From: Staphylococcus simiae
Lineage (GTDB): Bacteria; Bacillota; Bacilli; Staphylococcales; Staphylococcaceae
DNA length: 64,000 nucleotides
Assembly: GCF_002902085.1 (NCBI RefSeq)
Contig: NZ_PPQR01000022.1
Span: forward strand, 16,076-80,075
Direction: 5' to 3'
Positions within the stretch are counted from its first letter, which is position 1. The number at the start of each line of letters is the position of its first letter. Under the pieces are notes generated by a model. That model was given only the letters and a program-made list of their open reading frames with translations. It was not told the DNA's origin and ran no database searches. Below are positions 17,829 through 27,527 of the stretch, piece after piece. A program made the translations under genes and the position numbers.

Positions 17829-17875
17829 AAAGCCAACTCATATTTGATCATTCAATCAATTAATGAGTTGGCTTT
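17829..17875. terminator. Bidirectional terminator between yjiH-type gene and nupC
   Basis: The stem AAAGCCAACTCAT pairs with ATGAGTTGGCTTT around an AT-rich loop, between two convergent genes. Confidence 0.8.
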
Positions 17876-17962
17876 GTCATTTTATCAATTATACATCTAG
17901 ATGATGTCTTCACCATATTATGTACAATCATCAAACCATTTTCATTTATTTTTAGCTTGCGC

Positions 17963-19183
17963 CTATAATACTAAACCTATAATTGAGCCTGAAATGATAG
18001 ATGCAAGTGTTGATCCAAGTAATAAACGCATCGCAAATGATGCGACCTTTTCACCTTGCTTATCACTAATACCTTTAATAGATCCCACTATAATACCTAC
18101 TGTACCAAAGTTAGCAAAACTCACTAAGTAAACTGAGATAATACCTTGCGTTCTTGCAGAAACATCTCCTAAAGTATGTTTAAAATCTAACATAGCAACA
18201 AATTCATTAGTGATTAATTTCGTAGCCATTAATGATCCAGCAGATACCGCTTCACTCCATGGAATTCCCATAATAAAGGCGATTGGTGCAAAAACATAAC
18301 CAATTAGTTGTTTGAAGTCTAAACCAATACCGCTAAATATAATGTTAATTGCTTCCATTAAAGAGATAAATGCTAATAGCATAACAGCCACAACGATAGC
18401 TATTTTAAAGCCATCCATTGCACTATCACCAATCATTTGGAAGAATGGCACTTTTTTAGGTTTACCTGTTTTACTATCTATATCTGTTTCTTCAGTTGAT
18501 TGTGTTAAATTTTCAATTTCAACATCTGAATCATCTGATTGATATGGATTGATAACACTCGCTATAATTAAAGCACTAAATATATTAAGCATTACTGCTG
18601 TTACAACAAATTTAGGTTCTAACATTTGCATATATGAACCTAACATTGCCATACTAACCGCACTCATTCCGGAAGTTGCAATAGTATACAATTTTGCTCT
18701 TGATAATTTAGGAATAATATCTTTAATAGTTAAATATACTTCTGGTTGCCCAAACATTGCTGTTGAAATAGCAAAATAACTTTCTAAACGTCCCATACGT
18801 GTGATTTTATTTATTGCTATACCCACGTATTTTATAACAAAAGGTAATACTTTAATATAATTAAATATGCCTATAAGTACTGAAATAAACACTAATGGTA
18901 ACAAAACATTTAGGAAAAATGTATAGCCACCTTTGTTTTGTAAATCTCCAAATACAAAATCAATGCCTGCTTTACTTACTTTTATTAAACCTTCGAAAAA
19001 GCCACCCATAGCTGTTAATATTGTTAAACCAATCGTCGTATTCATCATAAATAATACAAGTAATACTTGAATAATCAGCATGATAACAGGCTTTTTAAAA
19101 TCTATACTTTTACGGTCAAAGCTAAACAAATATGCAATGATTAAGGCAAATAGTACACCTGTGATTGCAAATAAAATGGACAT
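17963..19183 (-). CDS. nupC: Concentrative nucleoside transporter (NupC type), probable pseudouridine permease
   Basis: A 406-residue CNT-family transporter with about 9-10 membrane segments. Family motifs include FGQPEVYLTI near residue 145, the GATE region, and ISVYLVSFANFGTVGIIVGSIKGIS near the C-terminus. CNT proteins import nucleosides with H+ or Na+. It is the third gene of a psuK-psuG-nupC operon, 10 bp after psuG. In E. coli the equivalent cluster contains the nucleoside transporter PsuT/NupX, so pseudouridine is the predicted substrate. Ordinary nucleosides cannot be excluded. Confidence 0.88.
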   Translation of the reverse strand: MSILFAITGVLFALIIAYLFSFDRKSIDFKKPVIMLIIQVLLVLFMMNTTIGLTILTAMGGFFEGLIKVSKAGIDFVFGDLQNKGGYTFFLNVLLPLVFISVLIGIFNYIKVLPFVIKYVGIAINKITRMGRLESYFAISTAMFGQPEVYLTIKDIIPKLSRAKLYTIATSGMSAVSMAMLGSYMQMLEPKFVVTAVMLNIFSALIIASVINPYQSDDSDVEIENLTQSTEETDIDSKTGKPKKVPFFQMIGDSAMDGFKIAIVVAVMLLAFISLMEAINIIFSGIGLDFKQLIGYVFAPIAFIMGIPWSEAVSAGSLMATKLITNEFVAMLDFKHTLGDVSARTQGIISVYLVSFANFGTVGIIVGSIKGISDKQGEKVASFAMRLLLGSTLASIISGSIIGLVL

Positions 19184-19193
19184 AGATCATCAC

Positions 19194-20114
19194 CTACATA
19201 TGATTGAAAGCTACTGCAATCTTAGCACCTAATATTGCATTATTTTCAACTAATTTTATGTTTGCTGCTAAACTCTTTCCTTCTGTTTTTTCGACAATTT
19301 TTCCTAATAAGAATGGCGTAGAATCTTTACCTTTAATACCTTTACTTTCTGCTTCTTCTACTGCATCATCAATAATACTTTCAATATAGTCTTTTGATAA
19401 TGCATGTTCATGTGGAATAGGATTAGCAATAACCATGCCGCCACCTAATTCTAAATCATGTTTGGTTTGATGTACTTTGGCAATTTCTTCAGGACTTTGA
19501 GCAGAACTGATTAATTTAACACCACTTTCACGTGTAAAGAATGCTGGTAACTCATCAGTTTGATAACCAATCACTGGTACACCTTTCGTTTCCAAATATT
19601 CCATCGTTTTTGGTAAATCTAAGATGGACTTAGCACCAGCACAAATGACAGTCACTTCTGTTTTTGCGAGTTCATCTAAATCAGCAGATATATCCATAGT
19701 GTGTTCTGCACCTTTATGCACACCGCCAATACCACCAGTAACAAAGAATTGAATTCCTGCTAGTTCAGCACAAATCATTGTCGTTGCAACTGTCGTTGCT
19801 CCAATTTGAGTCGTAGGTATAACTTCAGCTAAGTCTCTTCTTGATACTTTAGCGACATTGTCACTAGTTGCTAATGTTTCTAATTGATCTTTCTCTAATC
19901 CAATCTTAATTTTGCCATCAATAATCGCAATGGTTGCAGGCACTGCACCGTTATCACGAATAAGCTGTTCTACTTTATTGGCCATTTCAACATTTTGTGG
20001 ATATGGCATACCATGAGAAATAATTGTAGATTCTAAAGCTACAATAGGTTGGTTATTGTCCTTTGCTTGTTTTACCTCTTGTGAATAATCAATGTATTGT
20101 TGTAATTGTGTCAT
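19194..20114 (-). CDS. psuG: Pseudouridine-5'-phosphate glycosidase
   Basis: A 306-residue PsuG (formerly IndA/IdgA) family protein. Conserved blocks include [16 protein letters not shown] near residue 26, [24 protein letters not shown] near 125, and [21 protein letters not shown] near 155. The enzyme cleaves the C-glycosidic bond of pseudouridine 5'-phosphate to uracil and ribose 5-phosphate. ATG 20114 follows GGAGG at 8-9 nt; the longer frame from 20135 would include that site. The start overlaps the psuK stop by 26 bp. It is the middle gene of the operon. Confidence 0.93.
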   Translation of the reverse strand: MTQLQQYIDYSQEVKQAKDNNQPIVALESTIISHGMPYPQNVEMANKVEQLIRDNGAVPATIAIIDGKIKIGLEKDQLETLATSDNVAKVSRRDLAEVIPTTQIGATTVATTMICAELAGIQFFVTGGIGGVHKGAEHTMDISADLDELAKTEVTVICAGAKSILDLPKTMEYLETKGVPVIGYQTDELPAFFTRESGVKLISSAQSPEEIAKVHQTKHDLELGGGMVIANPIPHEHALSKDYIESIIDDAVEEAESKGIKGKDSTPFLLGKIVEKTEGKSLAANIKLVENNAILGAKIAVAFNHM

Positions 20115-21207
20115 TTTTATACTCCTCCATATCATGATAAAGCTGTTGTTGATCTAAATTTTGTCTCACTGTATATTCCGTCTCTATTGTCTTACTGGAA
20201 TTGACCATGCCAGCTATTAATATATCTTCAGTAGACATACCATTAAGCCAACTATAGACGACCGCTGCGCAGAATGAATCACCTGCACCAGTAACATCTT
20301 TGACATTTTTAGACGGTGTTACTGATTTAACGATTTCTTCTTTGTCACTTCTATAAATAAGTTCTTTCACACCGTTAGTAATGATGACATTCCTTACTCC
20401 TAAATCATTCCATTTTTTAGCAGCTTCTATTAAGTCATCTGTATTATTAATATCAACACTTAAAAATGTTTCTGTTTCATCTTTATTCGTAATAATCCAA
20501 TCAATAGCATGTAATGAATCAGGCATATTTTTCATTTTCGGTGATGAAACTGTCGTAATTACAAGATTAATGTCATGTTTTGCTGTGTAAGCACATAAAA
20601 AATCCAGTGCATCTTTAGATAAATTTAAATCGACAATAATGCATTTAGCTTTTTTTAATAAATGCGTACGCTTAATTAAAAATTCTGGTGTGATATGATC
20701 AAACACTTCCATATCTGCCAAGCCATAAGCCATGTCTCCTTGCTTGTTAATCAGTGCCGTGTATGACCCTGTACTCGCATTTTCAAATTGTTGTACATGA
20801 TCCATATTCATAAATGGGCTTGATAATCGTTTAACCATATCCCATTCACTATCTTGACCGCTGGCTGATAAGAAGGCGACTGTTTCACCTAAACGTCCAA
20901 GATTTTCAGCAATATTTCTTGCAACACCACCAACTGATCTGGTTGATGTCACAGGATTCGATGTTTCGGCAACCAGTTCTTTATGTACATAAAACTTTCT
21001 ATCTACATTAGCAGCACCAATACAAACAATAGGATAATCTTCATTTAATACATAAGCTTTGCCCATGACATACTCTTTTTGTATGAGCCCAGAAATAATA
21101 TTTGCGACAGTTGGTCGTGATAATCCAATCGCTTCAGCTAATTCTCTTTGTGATATAAATGGATTATCTTTGATTCTTTTTAGTATTTCCTTTTCAGTGG
21201 CGTTCAT
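20089..21207 (-). CDS. psuK: Pseudouridine kinase with N-terminal winged helix-turn-helix
   Basis: A 372-residue protein in two parts. Residues 1-55 form a winged HTH ([29 protein letters not shown]). The rest is a PfkB-family sugar kinase with an AAN-VDRK start, [13 protein letters not shown] and the catalytic-loop signature [12 protein letters not shown] near 315. Linkage to psuG identifies pseudouridine as the substrate. The HTH suggests it may also bind DNA and sense substrate or product, as proposed for similar HTH-PfkB proteins; that is inference. ATG 21207 follows AAGGAGGG; the upstream frame from 21237 lacks its own site. It is the first gene of the operon. Confidence 0.88.
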   Translation of the reverse strand: MNATEKEILKRIKDNPFISQRELAEAIGLSRPTVANIISGLIQKEYVMGKAYVLNEDYPIVCIGAANVDRKFYVHKELVAETSNPVTSTRSVGGVARNIAENLGRLGETVAFLSASGQDSEWDMVKRLSSPFMNMDHVQQFENASTGSYTALINKQGDMAYGLADMEVFDHITPEFLIKRTHLLKKAKCIIVDLNLSKDALDFLCAYTAKHDINLVITTVSSPKMKNMPDSLHAIDWIITNKDETETFLSVDINNTDDLIEAAKKWNDLGVRNVIITNGVKELIYRSDKEEIVKSVTPSKNVKDVTGAGDSFCAAVVYSWLNGMSTEDILIAGMVNSSKTIETEYTVRQNLDQQQLYHDMEEYKNDTITTIH

Positions 21208-21263
21208 GTCATCCCTCCTTTTAAAAGTTTTCAACATTGCGTAAAATGCTTATTTACAGCCAT

Positions 21264-21300
21264 ATCTTAGCATGTATTTTGTTGTGTGTAAACGCTTACA
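21264..21300 (-). promoter_or_regulatory. psu operon promoter with perfect cre site
   Basis: Reverse strand: -35 TTTACA (21292-21287), a 17-bp spacer, and an extended -10 TGC-TAAGAT (to 21264). The -35 lies inside TGTAAACGCTTACA (21287-21300), a perfectly palindromic catabolite-responsive element. CcpA binding should occlude RNA polymerase. Confidence 0.88.
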
Positions 21301-21481
21301 AATTGCTTTATATCAGTGATATATGTTTGTTTGAACTTGTCCACAATTAAAGTATCTTCCATAAATCTTTTAAAATTAACTATTTTAACTAGAATGATAT
21401 ATGTTTAAAAAGATGATTATTGTAAGATAAAAAATTTTGACAAATTCATGTATGTCTCCCCATTTTAAATTTCAAACCAAA

Positions 21482-21519
21482 AAGACTGTTAAATTGTCAT
21501 TCTAACAATTCAACAGTCT
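21482..21519 (-). terminator. Terminator of the PTS IIC gene
   Basis: The stem AGACTGTTGAATTGT pairs with ACAATTTAACAGTCT (one mismatch) and is followed by a T run on the reverse strand. It lies about 30 bp after the stop. Confidence 0.8.
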
Positions 21520-21550
21520 ACGTTATTCTTAATGACTTGATTATGTTATT

Positions 21551-22582
21551 TTATGCATCTGCAGCACCACGGTTAATCATATCTTGTTTAGTCACAATTG
21601 GATAATTTTTAAAGGCTAGTGAGCCAATATAGCCTGACAATGTACCAACAACTGCCATTGCAATACCATAAAGAACAATCGTTGTTGGGTTATTAAAGCC
21701 AAACATGACTAAGAAGCCAGCAATCGGCGTAGCTGTACCTGTTGCATCATTTATTAATCCGGATAACGCAATAATTAAACCGGCAATCGCACCTCCGAAG
21801 AAGTTAGTAATGTAGATAGGTATAGGATTTGCAGATACAATATCTGCTTGCGACAATGGTTCAATACTTACTGAAATAGTTGATTTACGATCTCCTAATT
21901 TTAATCTGTGGAATAATGTACCATTCATAAAAGCAGAACTAAATGCTGCCATTGAACCAACTGCCATTGGAATACCCGTTAATCCAAGTAACGCGGTCAA
22001 CGCCATTGAACTTAATGGCGCTGTACCTACAACGGTAATGATACCACCTAAAATAATACCCATGATAATCGGGTTCGTATCTGTACTACTTTGAATAATA
22101 TCACCAATACGAATTAAAGTGTTATTAACAACAGGCGTCAATAATACTGCTATTAATCGTGCTAATGGTGCTAGCAGTACGATTGAACCAATTAAATCAA
22201 CACCATCTGGTACATATTTTTCACTATACTTCATAATGTAACCGACAATATAACCTGCAAAGAATCCTGGTAATAAATCGAGACCACCACAAGAGGCTGC
22301 AATGACTAAGGCATATACTGGTGAAACACCTATGGCAAGCGCAGTTAAACCTGCTGCAGCAACACCGCCAAGACCCCCGGCAGCATCCCCTAAGTCTGCT
22401 AAAAATTTGATACCAAAGACTTCTCCACCAACGTATTTATTAAATGCCTCTACTAAAAAAGTTGCAATTGCAGCATTCGCTAAAGCACCCATCGCTCGCA
22501 TACCATTGGGCGCTTTATATGTAAATAACGTAAAAATAACTAAGACTAAAAACAAAAACAATGTACCTATTAATAAATCCAT
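21551..22582 (-). CDS. Orphan PTS-type IIC permease
   Basis: A 343-residue protein with about 9-10 hydrophobic segments, very rich in Gly and Ala, of the PTS_EIIC_2 type. Conserved-looking stretches are GDAAGGLGGVAAAGLTALAIGVSP near 65 and GTAPLSSMALTALLGLTGIPMAVGSMAAF near 180. No IIA or IIB partner lies nearby, so phosphorylation partners would be encoded elsewhere, or it transports without phosphorylation. AAAGGAG precedes the ATG at a normal distance. It is monocistronic, with its own terminator. The substrate is unknown. Confidence 0.75.
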   Translation of the reverse strand: MDLLIGTLFLFLVLVIFTLFTYKAPNGMRAMGALANAAIATFLVEAFNKYVGGEVFGIKFLADLGDAAGGLGGVAAAGLTALAIGVSPVYALVIAASCGGLDLLPGFFAGYIVGYIMKYSEKYVPDGVDLIGSIVLLAPLARLIAVLLTPVVNNTLIRIGDIIQSSTDTNPIIMGIILGGIITVVGTAPLSSMALTALLGLTGIPMAVGSMAAFSSAFMNGTLFHRLKLGDRKSTISVSIEPLSQADIVSANPIPIYITNFFGGAIAGLIIALSGLINDATGTATPIAGFLVMFGFNNPTTIVLYGIAMAVVGTLSGYIGSLAFKNYPIVTKQDMINRGAADA

Positions 22583-23001
22583 ATACGGTCTCCTTTATAT
22601 TATTTTGTATATTCCATGTTATACATGAATAGTACATACAATTTTCAATGTTGTATCACCATGAAAATATACAATTGTGCAATGAGTTTTTGAAAGATGT
22701 GTCATTCATTACTTAGGCGTGTAACAAAAATATTTTTTCAAAATTTATTCTGTCACATCAATTCAACAAAACTGTCTAGGTTAATAAAAAATCACTTTAG
22801 CAATAGATTGTTACTGCCCATCGCATCATCATACCAACTATAGAATCCTTTTTGTCACTGACTTTCTTTATTTCAAAAACTCTTAGGCGTTATTTTACTA
22901 CAAAATTTATTATGTTTCACGGAATATTTTAAAATTTCTGATAATTTTATATTTATTTATATGTAAATTAACAATATTCGTTAAATTTACACATCAAAAA
23001 G
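22583..23001. other. AT-rich gene-free stretch upstream of PTS IIC
   Basis: About 420 bp with no credible reading frame. It presumably holds the PTS IIC promoter near 22,600-22,700. I see no clear operator. Confidence 0.5.
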
Positions 23002-23083
23002 GGTTTCTCCCAAATTGGACTGGTACATAATTATTTTTTAAATTATTCACTTTTTATTTATCAGTCCTGAAAAATAGAGAACC
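23002..23083 (+). repeat. Minimal STAR-like element B (ends only)
   Basis: An 82-bp element with a left end GGTTTCTC...GGACTGGTACATAATT joined directly to a right end TTATCAGTCC...AGAGAACC, with no GC-rich hairpin module inside. It defines the terminal inverted repeats shared with elements A, D and I. Confidence 0.8.
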
Positions 23084-23090
23084 ATCAAAA

Positions 23091-23126
23091 AAGACAGAAA
23101 CAACTTGTCACAGTAGTTTCTGTCTT
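23091..23126 (-). terminator. Terminator of the ABC exporter operon
   Basis: The stem AGACAGAAAC (23092) pairs with GTTTCTGTCT (to 23125). On the reverse strand it is followed by a T-rich run. It lies just after the ATP-binding gene. Confidence 0.75.
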
Positions 23127-23138
23127 ATCTTCGACTTG

Positions 23139-23804
23139 TTATTGTTCTAATTGTAATTGACCATCTTGCATATGGTAAGACTTATCACAATATTTCTTTA
23201 ATCGTTCATCATGTGTCACAATAATACACGCTTTATTTCTCTTTTTAGCTTGATCTCGTAAAATTTTAACAACTTCAATCGCATTTTCAGTATCTAATGA
23301 TGCCGTTGGTTCATCTGCTAAGATAATTGATGGATTAGTATAAAGTGCTTTAGCAATTGCCACACGCTGTCTTTGACCACCTGATAATTCAGATGGTAAT
23401 TTATTCCCCAATTCTACTAAGCCTAGTTGTGTCATTAACTGATGATAGTCTTCATCATTCATAACATTTTTCTTCTTTTTCTTTAGTAATGTAAATTGCT
23501 GTTTAACAGTTAAAAATGGTACTAAATTCGTCGCTTGTAAAATAAAGCCAATATCAGACATTCTCACTTTGGCCAACTGCTTTTGACGCATTGTTGTAAT
23601 ATCTTGTTGATTAATCAAAATACGTCCAGTTGTCGGTGTTTGTAAAGCCCCCGCCATAGTTAGAAAGGTACTTTTACCTGAACCTGATGGACCAACTAAC
23701 GCAACGATGTCACCTTCATCAATATTAAAGTTTGTTGATTTAACCGCTTCAATTGTTTTGTTACCATCTTTAAAAGATTTTGTCACATCTTCAAATTGCA
23801 ACAT
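23139..23804 (-). CDS. ABC transporter ATP-binding protein
   Basis: A 221-residue ATPase of the MacB/LolD/HrtA-like class. Walker A GPSGSGKST is near residue 38, the Q-loop is in IGFILQATNLVPFL, the signature LSGGQRQR is near 140, Walker B is ILADEPTA, and the switch His is in IIVTHDERLKKY. It is the second gene of a two-gene operon, 13 bp after an FtsX-type permease. Such pairs act as exporters or mechanotransmission complexes for peptides, haem or envelope stress agents. The sequence does not reveal the substrate. Confidence 0.88.
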   Translation of the reverse strand: MLQFEDVTKSFKDGNKTIEAVKSTNFNIDEGDIVALVGPSGSGKSTFLTMAGALQTPTTGRILINQQDITTMRQKQLAKVRMSDIGFILQATNLVPFLTVKQQFTLLKKKKKNVMNDEDYHQLMTQLGLVELGNKLPSELSGGQRQRVAIAKALYTNPSIILADEPTASLDTENAIEVVKILRDQAKKRNKACIIVTHDERLKKYCDKSYHMQDGQLQLEQ

Positions 23805-23817
23805 ACCTTAGTCCCTC

Positions 23818-24867
23818 CTATCCTATAGCTTTTAATGGATCTATTTTTCTTATAGTTAACACTGAGAATAAACTGCCTATCATTGATACGACGATTAACA
23901 CAAGTGCAAAAATAACAAGTGTCATGACATCAAATTTGACAGGTACTGCATCAGGTAAAAATGCACCAGTTATCGCAGTTAAGATAAGACCAATTATTGT
24001 ACCAAATACTGCTAAAATGACGGTTTGTGATAATACCACTTTGGCTAAATAACCATTCGTAAATCCCTGAGCTTTCAAAATACCAAATAAACTCGTTTTT
24101 TGTAATGTAATGACGTATAAAAAGATACCAATGACAGTTGCTGAAATCACAAACAAGAATGATATCATAAAGTTAAGCGTTAAATTTTGAGGTTTATAAC
24201 CAGGTAAATTTTCAATAAAATCATTAATACTCACTGCTTCTAAATTATGATTTAACGTTTTATCTTTCCAATGTTTGTCACGTACAACAACTGCATTGAC
24301 TTTATCTTTAGCTAACATTGGATTAATTTTTTGAATAGTATCATTATTAGTGAAAATAACTGGAGATGCATTATATTTAGCACTTTCTGAAAAGCCTACA
24401 ATATGTAGCGTTTCATCTGACTGAGACAACGTTAATTTATCTCCTACTTTAAATCCTTTGTCTTTAAGTGTTTGATCTGCAACAACATCATTCGTGTTAG
24501 TTGCTTTATGACCTTCAATTAACTTAGGTACTAAGAATGACTTAGCTGTCACCCCAAATACCAAGACATTTTCTTCTTGATGTCCATTAGAAATAATTTC
24601 TCCTGTTTGTTTTAGAGGTGTTTGTTGCTGATATTTATCTTTAACATCTTTACTGTTAAAAATTGACTGCTGTACAGTTTGGTTAGCGTCTTTATTTAAG
24701 ACAATGGCATCAGCATCCCATTTATCGATACCTTCTTTATTCATATTAATCAAACCATTGGCTAGTCCTGATAATAGAAATAATAAGTAACTAATCATTG
24801 TTAAGACACCAATAATAAGTCCAAATTTTAATTTATTATGCCGAATTTCATTCCAAGCTAAAAACAT
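23818..24867 (-). CDS. FtsX/MacB-type ABC transporter permease
   Basis: A 349-residue permease. One membrane segment lies near residues 15-37, followed by a large extracytoplasmic domain (about 40-235) and three C-terminal membrane segments. The last part, SVLTIRKIDPLKAIG, is the classical FtsX-domain ending. The layout resembles the HrtB/DevC class. A TATAAT (24977-24972, reverse strand) is a candidate -10 upstream. I considered HrtB itself, but the N-terminus did not match my memory of S. aureus HrtB, so no symbol is given. Confidence 0.85.
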   Translation of the reverse strand: MFLAWNEIRHNKLKFGLIIGVLTMISYLLFLLSGLANGLINMNKEGIDKWDADAIVLNKDANQTVQQSIFNSKDVKDKYQQQTPLKQTGEIISNGHQEENVLVFGVTAKSFLVPKLIEGHKATNTNDVVADQTLKDKGFKVGDKLTLSQSDETLHIVGFSESAKYNASPVIFTNNDTIQKINPMLAKDKVNAVVVRDKHWKDKTLNHNLEAVSINDFIENLPGYKPQNLTLNFMISFLFVISATVIGIFLYVITLQKTSLFGILKAQGFTNGYLAKVVLSQTVILAVFGTIIGLILTAITGAFLPDAVPVKFDVMTLVIFALVLIVVSMIGSLFSVLTIRKIDPLKAIG

Positions 24868-25038
24868 GTAGGTCTCTCCTTTTTATAAGTATCATTTTAC
24901 GATTGCTATAACGCTTCTTAATTCTCACATAGAAATAACAATTGCAGTTGCTTGGTTCTTTGTTCTGTCTCATTATACCCAAAGTTATATTATTTTAAAG
25001 GTTTCATGAACATTTGTTATATTTGTCATCATAAAATT
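24868..25038. promoter_or_regulatory. Upstream region of the ABC exporter operon
   Basis: AT-rich leader of about 170 bp. A -10-like TATAAT is read on the reverse strand at 24977-24972; the -35 is poor (CTTTAA). No operator is recognised. Confidence 0.4.
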
Positions 25039-25390
25039 GGGGTCTTTAACAAATTAGCCTGAAACACAATTATTTTTTAAGCCTCGCTATGCCCAACCTG
25101 CATTGCATGAAAAAACTGGATAACCAGTTTTTCTGTGTTGGGTCCCTTCCTAGGGTGCTGTCTCAGCCTCCCCAACTGGCATGGTTTGTAGAAACTGATT
25201 CATCAGTTTCTTTGTGTTGGGGCCCGGGTCTTCGACTAGCACTGCTTCCCCAACTTGCACATTACAGTAAAAATTCTATTTATAGAATTTTTCTATGTTG
25301 GGGCCCGGTCCCTCAGGAGTCTCGGCTTCAAATTAATTTTCGTTTTAAATTATTCACTTTCTATTTATCAGTCCAAAAAAATAGAGAACC
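25039..25390 (+). repeat. STAR-like composite element C
   Basis: A degenerate left end (from about 25039) is followed by three successive hairpin modules: CCCAAC/GTTGGG (25092-25142), CCCCAAC/GTTGGGG (25170-25222) and CCCCAAC/GTTGGGG (25248-25303). The right end, ATCAGTCC...AGAGAACC, stops at 25390. Each module has a different inner palindrome, and TGTTGGGGCCC is the classical STAR signature. Confidence 0.88.
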
Positions 25391-25419
25391 TAAAATTGAC
25401 ATATTCAGACACAATTAAA

Positions 25420-25450
25420 AGCCTCTTACTTTAATATGTTGTAAGAGGCT
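25420..25450 (-). terminator. Terminator of the secreted phosphatase gene
   Basis: The stem AGCCTCTTAC pairs with GTAAGAGGCT, with T residues following on the reverse strand. It lies 24 bp after the stop. Confidence 0.8.
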
Positions 25451-25473
25451 CATATTTACATTATCGATGATGA

Positions 25474-26367
25474 TTATTTAACTTTACCAGTTTCTGGATC
25501 AAATTGCTTAATTGATTGTGTTCTCAATTTATCTTTTTGTTGGTCTGTTAGTTTACTATTATTGTTATAAATTGTAGATTCCCAACTACCGTACATTGGA
25601 TTAGGGAAAATAATGTATTTTTTACCGAAATCATCTTTATGTTTGTTAATCAAGTCTTCACGAGATTGTGCTGTTGCTTCTTTAGGATCCGTGAAATCTA
25701 ATAAGTTATCACCAAATAACATCACAAGTTTATGATGTTTCTCAACTTGCTGTCTACGAGGTTCTTTACTCTTATCATCTTTACCTTTTAGTAAAATATG
25801 ACTTTTTTTAGCTTGAGGAATATCTTCTTTTTTCAAGTTACGTTGTGTCGCTTTTAAGTCTTTATCTTTATCTCTGTCTGATATGTAATAAATATCTACA
25901 CCTTTATCATCGGCATATTTTAAGAACTCTTTCGCACCATAAACAGGTTTAGCTTGAGCAGATTGAACCCATTCATGCCATCCTGCTGGAAAAGCTTTGT
26001 TATGTACTGATGCATAGCCTTGGAATGGTGAGTTGTCTAATACTGTTTCATCCAAATCTAATGCAATTGCTAATTTATGTTTGCCTTTATTCTTTTTAAT
26101 TTCTTTATCAAGTTGAACTTTAGCACTATTATATCCTTGTAAATATAATGCTTTAGCTTCAGCAGAGTTTTGATACCAAGCAACTGCCATCGTATTTTCT
26201 TTACCTAAGTTAACTTGTTCTGTGGATGTAGTTTGTTTTGTCTGTTGCGTTTGTTCTATGTCATCGGAACTTTTGGCCAATGCCGTTGAATGTGTCGCGA
26301 TAGGCGCTGACATTGTGACAGCTACAGATAAACCGATTGCCGCAACTGATTTTGTTAATTTAGTCAT
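25474..26367 (-). CDS. Secreted e(P4)-type acid phosphatase / 5'-nucleotidase
   Basis: A 297-residue HAD-superfamily phosphatase. The N-terminal signal peptide runs to about residue 32 (basic start, hydrophobic core, ALA-K). Motif I is LALDLDETVLDNS near 102-113, motif II SDRDKDK, and motif IV MLFGDNLLDF. It belongs to the class C (P4) acid phosphatase family, which dephosphorylates external nucleotides such as NMN or AMP. Homologues are often lipoproteins, but no lipobox Cys is seen here, so secretion or loose attachment is expected. Residues 34-50 are rich in Gln and Thr. It fits a scavenging role upstream of nucleoside uptake. Confidence 0.85.
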   Translation of the reverse strand: MTKLTKSVAAIGLSVAVTMSAPIATHSTALAKSSDDIEQTQQTKQTTSTEQVNLGKENTMAVAWYQNSAEAKALYLQGYNSAKVQLDKEIKKNKGKHKLAIALDLDETVLDNSPFQGYASVHNKAFPAGWHEWVQSAQAKPVYGAKEFLKYADDKGVDIYYISDRDKDKDLKATQRNLKKEDIPQAKKSHILLKGKDDKSKEPRRQQVEKHHKLVMLFGDNLLDFTDPKEATAQSREDLINKHKDDFGKKYIIFPNPMYGSWESTIYNNNSKLTDQQKDKLRTQSIKQFDPETGKVK

Positions 26368-26712
26368 CGAATCACCTCATCTAAGAATTATAAAATACAA
26401 TTAAAATTATAAATGAAATTGAACATCTTATGCAATTTTTACTTTAACAATAGTTTGTATTATGTTATTTTCTTTGATCATTAAACATTAGGTCTTTTAG
26501 AAGTACAATAAAAATAATTTTTTCGCTTTATTTTATAAAGACACAACTGCAGGAACTAATTAAAAACCAAAATTATATATTTAATGACAGGTCATATGAC
26601 ACTAGTAAGGGTGAGTAGTATTTCAAAACATGTATATTAAAACACAACAGTTGCTACTAATATCTTAAAGTTAATTATAGTGCGATTTGTGTCTAACTCT
26701 TTTAAGCACTTT
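26368..26712. other. Gene-free AT-rich stretch
   Basis: About 345 bp with no supported reading frame, repeat or hairpin. It should contain the promoter of the phosphatase gene, but I cannot place one with confidence. Confidence 0.5.
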
Positions 26713-27222
26713 TTACTGATCTAAAGCAATATTAATATGTGCTAAATGATGATTTTCATGCCATGATAATTTAGCAATGGTTTCCCCAACTGTTACTGTA
26801 CCTTCATCTTTTAACTTAAATGTACGATCAAGTTGTGCTAAATCAATATCTTTAATCACTGCAACAATTCTTTGATTCAACGCCCCTAATAACTGAATTG
26901 ATATATATATTGGTAAATCATTATCTTCCATTAATACCCATTGATTTTGATCAAATGGTGGTATTTCTGGATTATCATCAGTTAAAGCTAATTTCAATCT
27001 TTGATACATATTTAATTGTGAATCTGCAATATGATGAACAAGCTGTTGCACTGTCCATGCCCCTTGTCTATATGTTGACTGAAGTTGACTTTCCTTTATA
27101 TTGTCAACAGAATGTTGTAATCGTTTAGTATATTCTTCAATATCTTGTGACCATTGTCGCAAATGATCCTCTGTAATTGTTTGCGGAACTTGTAATTGGC
27201 CTATAGGAAATCTTACGTCCAT
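26713..27222 (-). CDS. DinB-superfamily protein, BstA/YfiT type (putative bacillithiol transferase)
   Basis: A 169-residue four-helix-bundle protein of the DinB/YfiT family. The metal-binding His pattern is visible: VHHIADSQLN near residue 63 and SWHENHHLAHI near the C-terminus (three-His site). It starts with MDVRFPIG, as YfiT-type proteins do. Relatives in Firmicutes act as bacillithiol S-transferases or metal-dependent hydrolases. Staphylococci make bacillithiol, so a detoxification role is plausible. ATG 27222 follows AGGGGGAG; the longer frame from 27252 would include it. It stands alone. Confidence 0.78.
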   Translation of the reverse strand: MDVRFPIGQLQVPQTITEDHLRQWSQDIEEYTKRLQHSVDNIKESQLQSTYRQGAWTVQQLVHHIADSQLNMYQRLKLALTDDNPEIPPFDQNQWVLMEDNDLPIYISIQLLGALNQRIVAVIKDIDLAQLDRTFKLKDEGTVTVGETIAKLSWHENHHLAHINIALDQ

Positions 27223-27527
27223 GTCATTCTCCCCCTTATTCATATTTAACATTATCTTATAACTTTATAAGTTCTAATTCAATTCGTTGCTAACTGCATT
27301 ATCTTCCTTGTCATTCATCACAACTTAAAACAAATCATTTTTATAATATAATTCAGTGACAAATCAACTCATTATGAGTTAATATTCATTTTTAATAATG
27401 TATTACTATTGCAATATTCATTGTTTACTAATAAAATCAAATTGTTATCGTTTGAAAATTGATTATCGTCTTATTTTTCAGATTTTTTAAATTATTATGA
27501 ATACATACAACTAGGAAGGAAATGACA
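27223..27527. other. Divergent intergenic region before brnQ
   Basis: 305 bp, very AT-rich, containing the promoters of two divergent genes. CodY-like sequences (for example around 27,475) deviate at four or more positions from the consensus, so no operator is called. Confidence 0.4.

Noticed and set aside
23139..24867. Assigning the ABC exporter to haem-detoxifying HrtAB
   Set aside because: Sizes and architecture are similar, but the permease N-terminus does not match what I recall of HrtB, and no hssRS genes lie beside it.
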